A DNA stretch of 64,000 nt from Microbacterium sp. LWH7-1.2 (GCF_038397755.1 NZ_CP151637.1:2728001-2792000), one strand, 5' to 3'. Shown: positions 8,704-17,070, counted from the stretch's first letter. Notes: generated from the letters alone by a model not told the origin. Translations and numbers: made by a program.

Positions 8704-9139
8704 GACGACCTCCCCCACGGTGATCGGGCCGGAGCTCCCGCAGCGCCGCGACGGCGACGAGGATCAGCGGGAGCTGGCCGGCGGTGTAGACGACGTGGAC
8801 GAGGTAGTGGTCGATCGTCTGCTCGGGGACGAAGGGCAGCACGGGCAGTGGCAGCACCGTGATGATGCCGCCGACGAGCATGTTGACAAGGCCCCACCCC
8901 AGGACCACGCTCCACGCCAGGCGGGACGACGGCCATCGCCAGCAGGCGAGCAGGAGCGCGAGGTCGAAGGCGAGGGGGCCCGTGTTCTCGATCGAAACCG
9001 GTGTGAGCGGCAGTTCCCATTGGTTGTGGAGGAGCATCGAGGCCCATGACACAGCGAGCGCCGCAGCGAGCAAGGTGAATCTGCGGCGGTCGCGAACCTG
9101 TGGATTCTCGGTCGTCTCTCGTGGGTCTTCGGGTCGCAT
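8696..9139 (-). CDS. Small membrane protein, TetR-controlled
   Basis: A 147-residue integral membrane protein with about four helices (LLAAALAVSWASMLL, LAFDLALLLACW, LAWSVVLGWGLVNMLV and LPLILVAVAAL regions). Function unknown. The start has GGGAGG upstream. Its promoter (TTGACT, 17 bp, TAATCT) contains the operator of the divergent TetR, and it heads a two-gene operon with the hydrolase-fold gene. The pair resembles an inducible detoxification or resistance unit (inference). Confidence 0.8.
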   Translation of the reverse strand: MRPEDPRETTENPQVRDRRRFTLLAAALAVSWASMLLHNQWELPLTPVSIENTGPLAFDLALLLACWRWPSSRLAWSVVLGWGLVNMLVGGIITVLPLPVLPFVPEQTIDHYLVHVVYTAGQLPLILVAVAALRELRPDHRGGGRHA

Positions 9140-9170
9140 GGCGCGCCTCCCTTGACGTGTTCTGCGCCGC

Positions 9171-9199
9171 AGATTACGCTGAATGCTATATTCAGTCAA
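9171..9199 (-). promoter_or_regulatory. Promoter with TetR operator in its spacer
   Basis: On the minus strand, TTGACT (9194-9199) and TAATCT (9171-9176) are exactly 17 bp apart, a near-consensus housekeeping promoter. The spacer and -35 edge hold a perfect inverted repeat, CTGAAT-5-ATTCAG (9179-9195). This is the textbook position for repression by the divergent TetR at 9248. Confidence 0.75.
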
Positions 9200-9247
9200 T
9201 AGGTCGTTCAGCAAATTTGGAGCGTCCGTCGTGAACCCTGGGAGACC

Positions 9248-9826
9248 ATGTCGCCTCGTCGCTACTCGATGTCGGTGCGGGCCGAGCAGGCCGCTCGAAC
9301 GAGGGAACGGATCCTTGCCGCCGCCCTCGCGTGCTACCGGGACAAGGGCATCTCAGCGACCAGCCTTCAGGCCGTCGCGCGACGCGCGGGAGTCTCCCCG
9401 GCGACGATCCTGAATCATTTCGGATCAGCCGAGGCGCTCGCCGACGCCGTCATCGAGGAGCTGTCGTCGACGCTCCAGGTGCCCGATGACAGCGGCTGGC
9501 CCGACGAAGAGCCGTCCGCGCGCGTGCGGCGCCTGGTCTCCGAGATGTTCGAGTTCTACGAGCGCAGCCGCCCCTGGTTCGACGTCTTCCGCGCCGAACT
9601 CGGCGAGGCGCCGGCCCTCCGCCAGGGTGAGGACGCGTACTGGCGCACCATCGGCGAGGTCTACGCGCGCACCTTCGGGGCGGCGCTGGCTGACGACCGG
9701 TCGCGCGCCGCCGTCTTCGGCCTCACCAGTCCGGCCACGTTCGTCGCACTGCGCGACGCAGGGATGGCCGTGACGGATGCTGCGGACCTCATCGCCGACG
9801 CGCTCAACCGGGTGGCCGCGGCCTGA
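9248..9826 (+). CDS. TetR-family transcriptional regulator
   Basis: A 192-residue TetR repressor. The N-terminal helix-turn-helix is clear (TRERILAAALACYRDKGIS, then VARRAGVSPATILNHFGS); the C-terminal ligand domain is unclassified. It is transcribed away from the membrane-protein/hydrolase-fold operon, and an inverted repeat fills the promoter between them, so it most likely represses that operon and perhaps itself. The ATG has GGGAGA about 5 nt upstream. Confidence 0.92.
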   Translation: MSPRRYSMSVRAEQAARTRERILAAALACYRDKGISATSLQAVARRAGVSPATILNHFGSAEALADAVIEELSSTLQVPDDSGWPDEEPSARVRRLVSEMFEFYERSRPWFDVFRAELGEAPALRQGEDAYWRTIGEVYARTFGAALADDRSRAAVFGLTSPATFVALRDAGMAVTDAADLIADALNRVAAA

Positions 9827-9933
9827 CCTGGCACGTTCGCAGGCCATTCAGTATCGGAACGTTCCCTCTGCGTCGAACCCGGCCACGTCTCTCCGCGGTC
9901 TTGCGGGGTCGCGTCGCGGACAGGCCACGCGAG

Positions 9934-9970
9934 AAGCGAGAGGGGCGGCAGCGTGCCGTCCCTCTCGCTT
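9934..9970. terminator. Bidirectional terminator hairpin
   Basis: An inverted repeat AAGCGAGAGGG-n-CGGCA, 3-nt loop, TGCCG-n-CCCTCTCGCTT, about 16 bp with one mismatch. It lies between the convergent tetR and the substrate-binding-protein gene and can serve both strands. There is no strong T-tract, as is common in high-GC actinobacteria. Confidence 0.75.
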
Positions 9971-9986
9971 GTGCTCGTCGGTGTGC

Positions 9987-11066
9987 TCAGTCCTCGCCGA
10001 GTCCGGCGGCGGAGACGGGTTCTTGGCCTTCGGCTTCGAGCTGCTCGTTGAGCAGGCGCAGGTCGAACAGGCCGTCGATGGAGCCGTCCTTCTGGGTGCC
10101 GGCCTGGATGCCGTTCTCCACCAGGGTCTCGAAGGTGTCGGCGTGCGGGTCGACCGAGAAGCTCACGTGCTCCAACGCCCGGGTGATGACGGCGTCCGCG
10201 AGCGGCTTGCCGGTCTCCTTCTCGATCGCGCCGTTGATCACCGCCGGCGCCTGGTCGGGGTTGTCCGCGATCCACTGCACCGCGGCCTCGTGACCTTTCA
10301 GCAGGTCGGCGACCACGTCGGGGTGCTCGTCGAGGAACTCGGCGCGCACCAGCAGCACGGTGGTCGGGAACTGCCCGTCCTCCCACAGCTCGGCCTCGTC
10401 CTGCAGCACATGCGCGCCGGCGTCCACGATCAGCCGCGACACCCACGGCTCGGGCAGCCACGCACCGTCCAGCTGCCCGTCCTGGAACAGCGTCAGCGTC
10501 TGCGCGTTCTCGGTCGGCGTGAGCTGCACATCCCCACCCCCGGACGTGTCGGTCTGGAACCCCTCATCGGCCAGCCACACCCGCGCCGCGACGTCCTGCG
10601 TGTTACCCAGCTGCGGCGTCGCGATCGTGGTGCCCGCCAGGTCCGCCGCCTCGTCGATGCCGTCGCGCACCACCAGCGCCGCCCCACCGGTCGCCGCGCC
10701 CGCGACGATCCGGGCGGACTGCCCGCCGGACTGGATGAACGTGTTGATCGACGGGTTCGGGCCGATATAGGTCGCGTCGATCGCGCCCGCCGACAGCGCC
10801 TCGATCGCCGCCGGGCCCGCGTTGAACACCTGCGTGGTCACCTCCACGTCCCCCAGCGCGTCGGCGAACAGACCCTCCTCCAGCCCCACCAGCGCCGGCG
10901 CGTGGGTGACGTTCGCGAAGTACCCCAGCCGCACCTCGCCCACCGACGGGCTTTCGCCCCCGGCTGACGACTCGCTCGGGGATGCTGCCGCGGAGGCGCA
11001 GCCGGCCATCATCGCTGCCACGAGTCCCAGGGTTGTGAGTGCTGTCGCGGTGCGGATCTTGTTCAC
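9987..11066 (-). CDS. ABC substrate-binding lipoprotein, sulfonate/nitrate/taurine type
   Basis: A 359-residue extracytoplasmic solute-binding protein of the SsuA/NrtA/TauA family. A lipoprotein signal ends LVAAMMAGCAS with the lipobox Cys near residue 23. The mature domain shows family features: VRLGYFANVTHAPALVG, GPAAIEALSAGAIDATYIGP, and LDGAWLPEPWVSRL. Likely ligands are sulfonates or related anions. No permease or ATPase gene is adjacent. GTG 11066 is chosen because AAGGAGG lies just upstream and the signal peptide begins there; longer in-frame starts would add 54 residues without sense. Confidence 0.9.
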   Translation of the reverse strand: MNKIRTATALTTLGLVAAMMAGCASAAASPSESSAGGESPSVGEVRLGYFANVTHAPALVGLEEGLFADALGDVEVTTQVFNAGPAAIEALSAGAIDATYIGPNPSINTFIQSGGQSARIVAGAATGGAALVVRDGIDEAADLAGTTIATPQLGNTQDVAARVWLADEGFQTDTSGGGDVQLTPTENAQTLTLFQDGQLDGAWLPEPWVSRLIVDAGAHVLQDEAELWEDGQFPTTVLLVRAEFLDEHPDVVADLLKGHEAAVQWIADNPDQAPAVINGAIEKETGKPLADAVITRALEHVSFSVDPHADTFETLVENGIQAGTQKDGSIDGLFDLRLLNEQLEAEGQEPVSAAGLGED

Positions 11067-11344
11067 GGTGTCGCCTCCTTCAGGTCGGGTATTGCTCAGT
11101 CGTGAGAGTGCGCGCAGGATGCCCTGTCCCGCACGATCCCGGCGACGATCCAGCCACCGGGCGGGGACCCTGCCGGGCCCATCGGCGAGCGTAGAAGCGC
11201 CGGAGCCGCCGATCCATCCGGCCGTCAAACCCGGTCACCGAACGTCATCATCGGACACCCGAGTTGCGTTCGGAGTTGTGCAGACCCACCCACCACGGGA
11301 CCGGCCGCGGCGGAACCTGCCTCGGCGTTGCGAACCGACCGCGT

Positions 11345-11908
11345 TCAGCGCCTCGTCTCGTACCGGGTGAGGAGGACGCCGCCGGGAAGCGTTCGCGTCT
11401 CCACCAGACTGAGCTTCACCCAGTCGTCCAGCGTGCTGAAGAACGGGTTCCCGCCGCCGACGACCACCGGATGCGTGATGATCTCGTACTCGTCGACCAG
11501 CCCGGCCCGCATGGCCGCGCGGCCGAGCGCTGCACCACCGACCCTCAGCCGACCGCCCTCCTCCGCCTTCAGCCGGGCGATCTCCGCGACCGCATCGTCT
11601 GTGAAGAGGCGAGCGTTCCCGTCGACCTTGTCGATCGTCGACGAGAAGACCACCTTCGGCGTCTCCCGCCAGTTCTTCGCGAACGCGATCTGCGCGGGTG
11701 TGGCGCCGGGCTGCTGGTCGCCGGTCGGCCAGTAGCCGCTCATGATCTCCCACAGCTTGCGCCCGTACAGGAATCGATCGATCGCGAGCTCCTCCTCGAG
11801 CCACCACTGGAACAGCTCGTCGCTCGGCTCACTCCAGCTGAGGTCGTCGCCGGGCGCGGCGACGTAGCCGTCCACGCTCAGGTTCATGCCGTAGACCAGT
11901 CTTCCCAC
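11345..11908 (-). CDS. Dihydrofolate-reductase-like (RibD C-terminal) protein 1
   Basis: A 187-residue protein of the RibD-C/DHFR-like superfamily, NAD(P)H-dependent reductases of mostly unknown substrate. It begins GRLVYGMNLSVDGYVA, the classical opening, and contains FLYGRKLWEIMSGYWP, a GGAALGRAAMRAGLVDEYEI cofactor-region motif and a C-terminal GGVLLTRYE. The start is GTG 11908; ATG 11887 would cut into the first strand. Two more members of the superfamily lie at 55847 and 58894. Confidence 0.88.
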   Translation of the reverse strand: MGRLVYGMNLSVDGYVAAPGDDLSWSEPSDELFQWWLEEELAIDRFLYGRKLWEIMSGYWPTGDQQPGATPAQIAFAKNWRETPKVVFSSTIDKVDGNARLFTDDAVAEIARLKAEEGGRLRVGGAALGRAAMRAGLVDEYEIITHPVVVGGGNPFFSTLDDWVKLSLVETRTLPGGVLLTRYETRR

Positions 11909-12018
11909 CGCGCCACACCCTTCTGTCGGTCGGCGTCGGCCGACGGCAGCCGTTCACCGTCGAGCAAACTCGTCGCGAGTCTTTCGCGCCACCCAGTGCG
12001 CCGAGCGGAGCGCTCCCG

Positions 12019-13050
12019 TCAGGCTCGGCGGTAGGTTCCGACGACGGGGCAATCGAAGGGATCGCGCGCGGCCAGGCCCACGCGGTTGAGGTAGGCGACG
12101 ACGATGCCATACGAGCGCCAGAGGGTCGTCTCGGTGTACGGCACGCCGAGAGCGCGGCACTGGTCGATCACGATGTCGCGTGCCCGCGCCAGATGAGGGC
12201 GGGGCATGTTGGGGAAGAGGTGGTGCTCGATCTGGTAGTTGAGCCCGCCCATGAGCAGGGCCGCCCACCAGCCACCGCTGATGTTCCGGGAGGTGTACAC
12301 CTGCTTGCTGAAGAAGTCGAGCCTCGCGTCCTCGGCGATGATCGCCATGCCCTTGTGGTTCGGCGCGAACGACGCACCCATGTACACGCCGAACACCGCC
12401 AACTGCACGCCGAGGAACGCGAACGCCATCCCGAGCGGGAGGAAGACGAAGATCGGGGTGAGGTAGAGCGCGAAGCGCGCCGTGATGAGCGCGAGCTCGA
12501 TCCAGCGGTCCTTGACGCCTTCGCGCGAGAACAGGTGCCGGAACGCGTGCCCGTGCAGGTTCAGGCCTTCGAGCGTGAGCAGAGGGAAGAACAGCCACCC
12601 CTGCTTGCGTGTCACCAGAGCGCGCCATCGGCCTGCAGACGCGGCATCCGTCTCGATGAATGAGATCGTGTCGATCTCGATGTCGGGGTCCTTGCCCACC
12701 CGGTTGGGGTTCGCGTGGTGGCGGTTGTGCTTGTTGTTCCACCAGGAGAGGCTGATGCCCACGATGCCGGCGGCGAGGATGCGGGCGAGCCGGTCGTTCG
12801 CGGGACCGGAGGCCAGGATCTGCTTGTGCGCCGCCTCGTGCGCGAGGAACGCGACCTGCGTGAACAGGATTCCGAGGGCACCGGCCATCAGCAGCTGGTA
12901 CCAGGTCTGGCCGAGCAGGACGAAGCCGGTGACCACACCGCCGAAGCCCAGGAGGAGGCCGACCCCGACGAGGGCGTAGAACCACTCGGCACGACGGAGC
13001 AGACCGGTCTCGCGGACGACCTGCGACACCTCGGTGTATGCCCGGGTCAT
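12019..13050 (-). CDS. Membrane fatty-acid desaturase
   Basis: A 343-residue acyl-lipid desaturase-like membrane enzyme. The di-iron histidine boxes are complete: HEAAH, NKHNRHH and QIEHH. Four hydrophobic helices flank them. It would introduce double bonds into membrane fatty acyl chains, using electrons from ferredoxin or a similar partner. The first normal start is ATG 13050, but the in-frame sequence upstream encodes RLGPIRQTYAGTAEF, which looks like the usual conserved N-terminus of actinobacterial desaturases. No ATG/GTG/TTG precedes it before the TAG at 13198-13200; ATC codons at 13128 and 13125 occupy the expected start, so the true N-terminus is uncertain. Confidence 0.9.
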   Translation of the reverse strand: MTRAYTEVSQVVRETGLLRRAEWFYALVGVGLLLGFGGVVTGFVLLGQTWYQLLMAGALGILFTQVAFLAHEAAHKQILASGPANDRLARILAAGIVGISLSWWNNKHNRHHANPNRVGKDPDIEIDTISFIETDAASAGRWRALVTRKQGWLFFPLLTLEGLNLHGHAFRHLFSREGVKDRWIELALITARFALYLTPIFVFLPLGMAFAFLGVQLAVFGVYMGASFAPNHKGMAIIAEDARLDFFSKQVYTSRNISGGWWAALLMGGLNYQIEHHLFPNMPRPHLARARDIVIDQCRALGVPYTETTLWRSYGIVVAYLNRVGLAARDPFDCPVVGTYRRA

Positions 13051-13263
13051 GTGCGGGAACTCGGCCGTGCCGGCGTACGTCTGACGGATGGGACCGAGCC
13101 GGGACTCGAGAGCGGTGGAGGAGATGATGCACCAGTTCCGATGGGGACCGTTCGGCCGTTGAGAAGCCAGAGGCGGTTGCCCATCGCTGCTCTCAGGCTA
13201 CGGGGGTCCACATGAGCCGCAAGGAATACCTCCCCATTCCCGGGTGACCCCCAGGTGAACAGC

Positions 13264-13297
13264 AGCGCCCGCCCAGGCCGAAGCCGGGACGGGCGCT
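13264..13297 (-). terminator. Terminator hairpin after the cold-shock gene
   Basis: An inverted repeat with outer arms AGCGCCCG and CGGGCGCT and further inner pairing around a TTCG loop lies just 3' of the cold-shock stop codon. It would end that transcript before the desaturase gene. No T-tract is visible. Confidence 0.7.
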
Positions 13298-13312
13298 GTG
13301 TACGCGGGAGCG

Positions 13313-13516
13313 TCAGAGCGGACGGATGTTCGCCGCCTGCATGCCCTTGGGGCCCTGCTCGGCGTCGAATTCGACCTTCTGGTCCTCGCGCAGCTCCTTG
13401 AAACCGCTGCCTGCGATCGCGCTGAAGTGTGCGAAGAGATCGGCCGAGCCGTCATCGGGTGCGATGAAGCCAAAGCCCTTCTCGGAGTTGAACCATTTCA
13501 CGGTGCCAGTGGCCAT
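13313..13516 (-). CDS. CspA-family cold-shock protein
   Basis: A complete 67-residue cold-shock domain protein that binds single-stranded RNA and DNA as an RNA chaperone. The sequence opens [18 protein letters not shown] (RNP1 KGFGFI), then DLFAHFSAI (RNP2-type) and ends [10 protein letters not shown]. The ATG has AGGAAAG 9-10 nt upstream. The frame is open far upstream of this start with no stop codon, joining a possible small domain (see 13517-13813). Confidence 0.95.
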   Translation of the reverse strand: MATGTVKWFNSEKGFGFIAPDDGSADLFAHFSAIAGSGFKELREDQKVEFDAEQGPKGMQAANIRPL

Positions 13517-13813
13517 CGTGTCTTTCCTATTCTTCGGGCCGCCGGAGCGACCGGGGGTGCCGCGCCGACGAATGCGGTGCGGACGTACGGGGACCGGTGC
13601 CGGTGTCGACAACGGGGAGGGAACGGATGCTGCGACCGCCGTGCGCGCGTGATCCGGCGTCGCGTGGAGCCCGAGGTCTTCACCGCGGGGTCCGTGCGCG
13701 CGGAAACCGCGCGGCGTCGCGTCGATGAAGCCGGCGTATTCGGCGGCGCGCGTCGCGACGTGGACGTCGTCGTCGGCCTGTCGCCAGGCGAGCGCCGGTG
13801 GAGCGGAGTGCAT
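13517..13813 (-). other. Leader region of the cold-shock gene with a possible in-frame small ORF
   Basis: From ATG 13813 the frame runs without a stop into the cold-shock protein. Its first 60 or so residues look protein-like ([24 protein letters not shown], quoted in pieces: [15 protein letters not shown], then [18 protein letters not shown]), and resemble small actinobacterial proteins. The stretch after them is Pro/Arg-rich and looks non-coding. It may be a real small gene that lost its stop, or a long structured 5' leader. Confidence 0.35.
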
Positions 13814-13941
13814 GTTCGTGTGTTTCGTTCGTCGGGCGCGAAGCCATGAGAGCTTTCGCGGCGGGCGGCGTGCAGAAGCCGCGGGAAGGATGGGGCGCTC
13901 AGACCTGCGTCTCTACGATGAGGCAGAGAGGTGAACGCGCG

Positions 13942-13968
13942 GTTCCCTAAAGGGAACGTGTCAGTGTA
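13942..13968 (-). promoter_or_regulatory. Putative promoter with palindrome GTTCCC-4-GGGAAC
   Basis: On the minus strand TACACT (13963-13968) is a good -10 box, followed immediately by a perfect inverted repeat, GTTCCC-4-GGGAAC (13942-13957), at the expected start of transcription. It could drive the long leader of the cold-shock gene or the small upstream ORF. Between 13814 and 14048 I see no other supported gene. Confidence 0.45.
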
Positions 13969-14048
13969 GCACGGGCGTCTGCGATCACCGAAAGCGGGGT
14001 AGCCGAGCGGGCGTGCGAGGGATACGGTCGCGTTGTCGTCCGAATCCG

Positions 14049-15353
14049 GTGGAAAGAGGCGGTGTCGCCATCTCCCAGACAAGTAGCGCACGAACGCTGC
14101 CCACTCCGCGCAGGGTGCAAGGCACGTATTACACGCTCATGCTCGGCAACACGCTCGCCGCGTCGCTCATCTGGGGCGTCAACACGCTGTTCCTCCTCGA
14201 CGCCGGGCTCTCCAACCTGGAGGCCTTCGCGGCGAACGCCTTCTTCAGCGCCGGGATGCTGATCTTCGAGATCCCCACCGGCGTGGTGGCCGACACGGTG
14301 GGGCGTCGCGCGTCGTATCTGCTCGGCACGGTGACGCTGGCGGTGACCACGATCCTGTATTGGATGCTGTGGGTCTGGCAATCGCCGTTCTGGGCGTGGG
14401 CGGTCGTCTCGGTGCTGCTCGGTCTCGGCTTCACGTTCTTCTCCGGGGCCGTCGATGCGTGGCTCGTCGACGCACTGAAGGCGACCTCCAATCAGGGCAG
14501 CCTCGAGACCGTCTTCGGTCGCGCGCAGATCGTGGGCGGGGTCGCGATGCTGTCGGGATCGGTGCTCGGCGGCGTCGTCGCTCAGGTGACGAACCTCGGC
14601 GTGCCGTTCCTGCTGCGGGGCGCGATCCTGCTGCTGATGTTCATCGTCGCCGCACTGCTGATGCGGGACCTGGGCTTCGCGCCCGACCGGAGCGAGAGCC
14701 CGTTGCGCGCGACGCGCACCGTCTTGCGGGCGTCCATCCGCTATGGCCTCGGTGATCCGCCGGTGCGCTGGCTGATGCTCGCGAGCCCGTTCACCGCGGG
14801 TGTCGGGTTCTACGTCTTCTATGCACTGCAGCCGTACCTGCTGGAGCTGTGGGGCGACGAGGAGGCGTACACGGTCGCCGGCCTCGCGGCCGCACTGGTG
14901 TCGGGCACCGCGATTCTCGGCGGCGCCCTCGCACCCTGGGTGCGCAAGCTCTTCCGCCGGCGCACGTCGACGATCCTGCTGGCGACGGTCACCAGCGCGC
15001 TGGTGCTGGTGGGGATCGGACTGGTGCGCAACTTCTGGGTCGCCGTGGTGCTCGTGGCGCTCTGGGGCGTAGCCTCGGCCATCGATGACCCGGTGCATCG
15101 TGCGTACCTCAACGACATGATCCCGTCGAAGCAGCGCGCGACCGTGCTCTCCTTCGACTCGCTCATGGGTTCGAGCGGCGGCGTCGTCATCCAACCCGCG
15201 CTGGGCCGGGTGGCCGATGTCGGCGGCTACGGTGCCTCGATGGTGTGGAGCGGCGTGATCGCGGCGATCGCCGTTCCCTTCGTCCTGTTGAGCCGAGGGC
15301 AGAACGCGCCCGCCGACACCGCCCGCGAGGTCACCTCTCAGACGCCCCAGTGA
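14049..15353 (+). CDS. Major facilitator superfamily transporter
   Basis: A 12-helix MFS permease, 434 residues from this start. The loop 2-3 signature is present as GVVADTVGRRASYLLGT. Mid-protein loops contain VFGRAQIVGG, and the helices lack charged residues that would suggest a substrate; export of a drug or metabolite is the usual role of this subgroup. The start is uncertain: GTG 14049 is used, while GTG 14013 would add 12 residues. Its end overlaps the convergent secreted-protein gene by 16 nt. Confidence 0.85.
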   Translation: MERGGVAISQTSSARTLPTPRRVQGTYYTLMLGNTLAASLIWGVNTLFLLDAGLSNLEAFAANAFFSAGMLIFEIPTGVVADTVGRRASYLLGTVTLAVTTILYWMLWVWQSPFWAWAVVSVLLGLGFTFFSGAVDAWLVDALKATSNQGSLETVFGRAQIVGGVAMLSGSVLGGVVAQVTNLGVPFLLRGAILLLMFIVAALLMRDLGFAPDRSESPLRATRTVLRASIRYGLGDPPVRWLMLASPFTAGVGFYVFYALQPYLLELWGDEEAYTVAGLAAALVSGTAILGGALAPWVRKLFRRRTSTILLATVTSALVLVGIGLVRNFWVAVVLVALWGVASAIDDPVHRAYLNDMIPSKQRATVLSFDSLMGSSGGVVIQPALGRVADVGGYGASMVWSGVIAAIAVPFVLLSRGQNAPADTAREVTSQTPQ

Positions 15354-15880
15354 TCCAGCACCGCGGCACAGAAGTCGTCGTTCGTGCCGGTCGACCCGAA
15401 GATCTGCTCCTCATCGATCACGTCGCCGGTCGCGACGTCGATGGTGAACCGCAGCCGGACCTGTCCGTCGTTCTTCGCGATGACCTTGCCGTCGCTGCCG
15501 ATGGTCCGACCGCCGCCCGTGAGCAGCGCGGTCACGGTCAGCGTCCCGTCGCCGTTGTCGATGATCTTGTGATCCTTCGAGAGGGTATTGGGCTGGATGT
15601 CGGTGACGGTCATCCCGTTGTAGGTGAACGTCCGGACTTCGGTGATCTTCTCGTGGAACCAGAGCAGCTCCCCGTCGCCGCGAGTCATGATGAAGCCCGA
15701 GCCGGTCAGGTCATACGTGAACGATGGCTGCAGCCCCACACCGCAGAAGTCGTCGGCGACGCCGCTTTCCGAGGCGTCGAGACTGTAGCGCTCGATGACG
15801 GCGGCATTCGCTGGGGCAGCGGCCGCGATGATGAGTCCTCCGGCGAGGAGTGCGGCGAGGGGGCTGAGGTTCTTGAACAT
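15338..15880 (-). CDS. Small secreted protein of unknown function
   Basis: A 180-residue exported protein. A clear Sec signal (MFKNLSPLAALLAGGLIIAA, cleavage after APANA) precedes a beta-rich mature part with two Cys near the ends (DDFCGVG and DDFCAAV), which could form a disulfide. Similar proteins occur in actinobacteria without an assigned role. ATG 15880 has GAAGGG about 9 nt upstream; the longer in-frame start would precede the signal peptide. Confidence 0.82.
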   Translation of the reverse strand: MFKNLSPLAALLAGGLIIAAAAPANAAVIERYSLDASESGVADDFCGVGLQPSFTYDLTGSGFIMTRGDGELLWFHEKITEVRTFTYNGMTVTDIQPNTLSKDHKIIDNGDGTLTVTALLTGGGRTIGSDGKVIAKNDGQVRLRFTIDVATGDVIDEEQIFGSTGTNDDFCAAVLDHWGV

Positions 15881-16041
15881 GATGGTGCCCTTCGGGTGAG
15901 CGGACATGCGAACGGATGGTGTGTCCCCGAACAGTCACGCCCAGTTCCCCGGAGAGGACCGGCTGCGATGACGACCTCCTTGCGGCAGACGCTACACCGC
16001 CGGTGCGCGCGCCGACAGGCCACCGCGCACTCCGTGCTCTC

Positions 16042-16536
16042 TCACCACTCGCGCGAGTCACCCGAGTTGTCGTGGTCCAAGCCCAGGAAGCCCGGCACGC
16101 CGTGGCGGTGGTGCGTCCTTCCTCCGTCGACAGGGGCGGTTTCGTGCCCAGCCAGCTGGTGGATCCACGGTGGCTGGTGGTCCATCGTCAGGGAACCCGC
16201 GCCGGTCGTGAAGTACGCGGCGACGGGAGGGCTCGCGACGAACGCTGCGGCCAACACGCCCCTGCTGCGTATACGCACCAGCGCGTCGCGCGCCATCAGA
16301 CCGCGCATGAGCAGGGCGAACGCGCCGGGATCGACGGACGCTGCCTCCTTCGGCGCGTCCGGAAGCTCCGCGTACAACTGGCCGACGATCTCCTCGCGCT
16401 GCGCCACCGAAAGGTGGGAGAAGGCGGCGAAGTACGCCTTGTCGGCGACGCTCGCCGGCACGTTTCCCAGGACGTACGCGTAACGGTCGATCTGCTCGTC
16501 GGAGGTGAGCGCCCGCTGAGCATGCCGCTTCTTCAC
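16042..16536 (-). CDS. Conserved hypothetical protein with histidine-rich C-terminus
   Basis: A 164-residue soluble protein that I do not recognise. It is helical at the N-terminus (SDEQIDRYAYVLGNVP, then LSVAQREEIVGQLYAELPD), has an Ala-rich hydrophobic segment (VLAAAFVASPPVAAYF) and a His-rich tail (HQPPWIHQLAGHE, GGRTHHRHGV). The tail could bind metal (inference). GTG 16536 has a strong GGGAGGGG upstream. It stands alone between the secreted-protein gene and the hxlA remnant. Confidence 0.7.
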   Translation of the reverse strand: MKKRHAQRALTSDEQIDRYAYVLGNVPASVADKAYFAAFSHLSVAQREEIVGQLYAELPDAPKEAASVDPGAFALLMRGLMARDALVRIRSRGVLAAAFVASPPVAAYFTTGAGSLTMDHQPPWIHQLAGHETAPVDGGRTHHRHGVPGFLGLDHDNSGDSREW

Positions 16537-16661
16537 GGTCCCCTCCCGCCTCGATGAGCGCCAGAATACGCTCACCGACCCCGGCCGTCGATGGGCCGAT
16601 CGCGGCCCGGGACCGCCGTTTCCGGCGTGCTCCCGAGCCGCGACCCTTTCGCGCGGAGGTG

Positions 16662-17069
16662 TCAGGCGATGGCTGCGCGCAGCTCCGCGGCAGCAGCCGT
16701 GACGTCGGGCGCCCCGTGCAGGGCGCCACCGACGACGGCGATGCGGGCTCCGGCGTCGCGCACCGAGCCGATGGTCGAGGCGTTCACACCACCCGCGATC
16801 GAGAAGGGCACGCCCGACTCCTCGCCGGCGCGCAGCAGCGAGTCGAGCGAGTAGCCCTCCTGAGCCTGCTCGTCGAGAGCCGCGTGCACCTCGACGAAGT
16901 CGGCGCCGAGCGCGACGATCTCCTTGGCGCGGGCCGGCTTGTCGGCGACGCCGATCAGGTCGACGACGACGCCCTTGGCGTGCTTCTTGGCGGCCTTGAC
17001 CGCGCCCGCGATGGTGCTGTCGTCGGCCGAGCCGAGCACGGTGACGAGGTCGGCGCCGGCGCCGAAGGC
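16662..17069 (-). pseudogene. hxlA (3-hexulose-6-phosphate synthase) remnant, 5' deleted
   Basis: About 135 C-terminal codons of a hexulose-6-phosphate synthase, the ribulose-monophosphate-pathway enzyme of the OMP-decarboxylase superfamily: AGADLVTVLGSADDSTIAG, DLIGVADKPARAKE, VHAALDEQAQEG and the phosphate-binding end SIAGGVNAS and AVVGGALHG. The intact enzyme has about 207 residues, so about 70 are missing, including the catalytic Asp-Lys-Asp region. The open frame extends to 17135, but the extra residues do not match the family; they are the antisense of a LuxR fragment. Confidence 0.75.
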
Positions 17070-17070
17070 G

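Noticed and set aside
11067..11344. Possible sulfur-related riboswitch before the SsuA-like gene
   Set aside because: The leader lacks SAM-type conserved segments; only a ribosome-binding site and generic GC-rich stems are seen.
13995..14075. tRNA-like words (GGTAGCCGAGCGG) upstream of the MFS gene
   Set aside because: No cloverleaf can be folded: no T-arm GTTCRA and no matching acceptor stem.
15338..15353. Frameshift at the 16-nt overlap of the MFS and secreted-protein genes
   Set aside because: Both proteins end naturally; short convergent overlaps are common.
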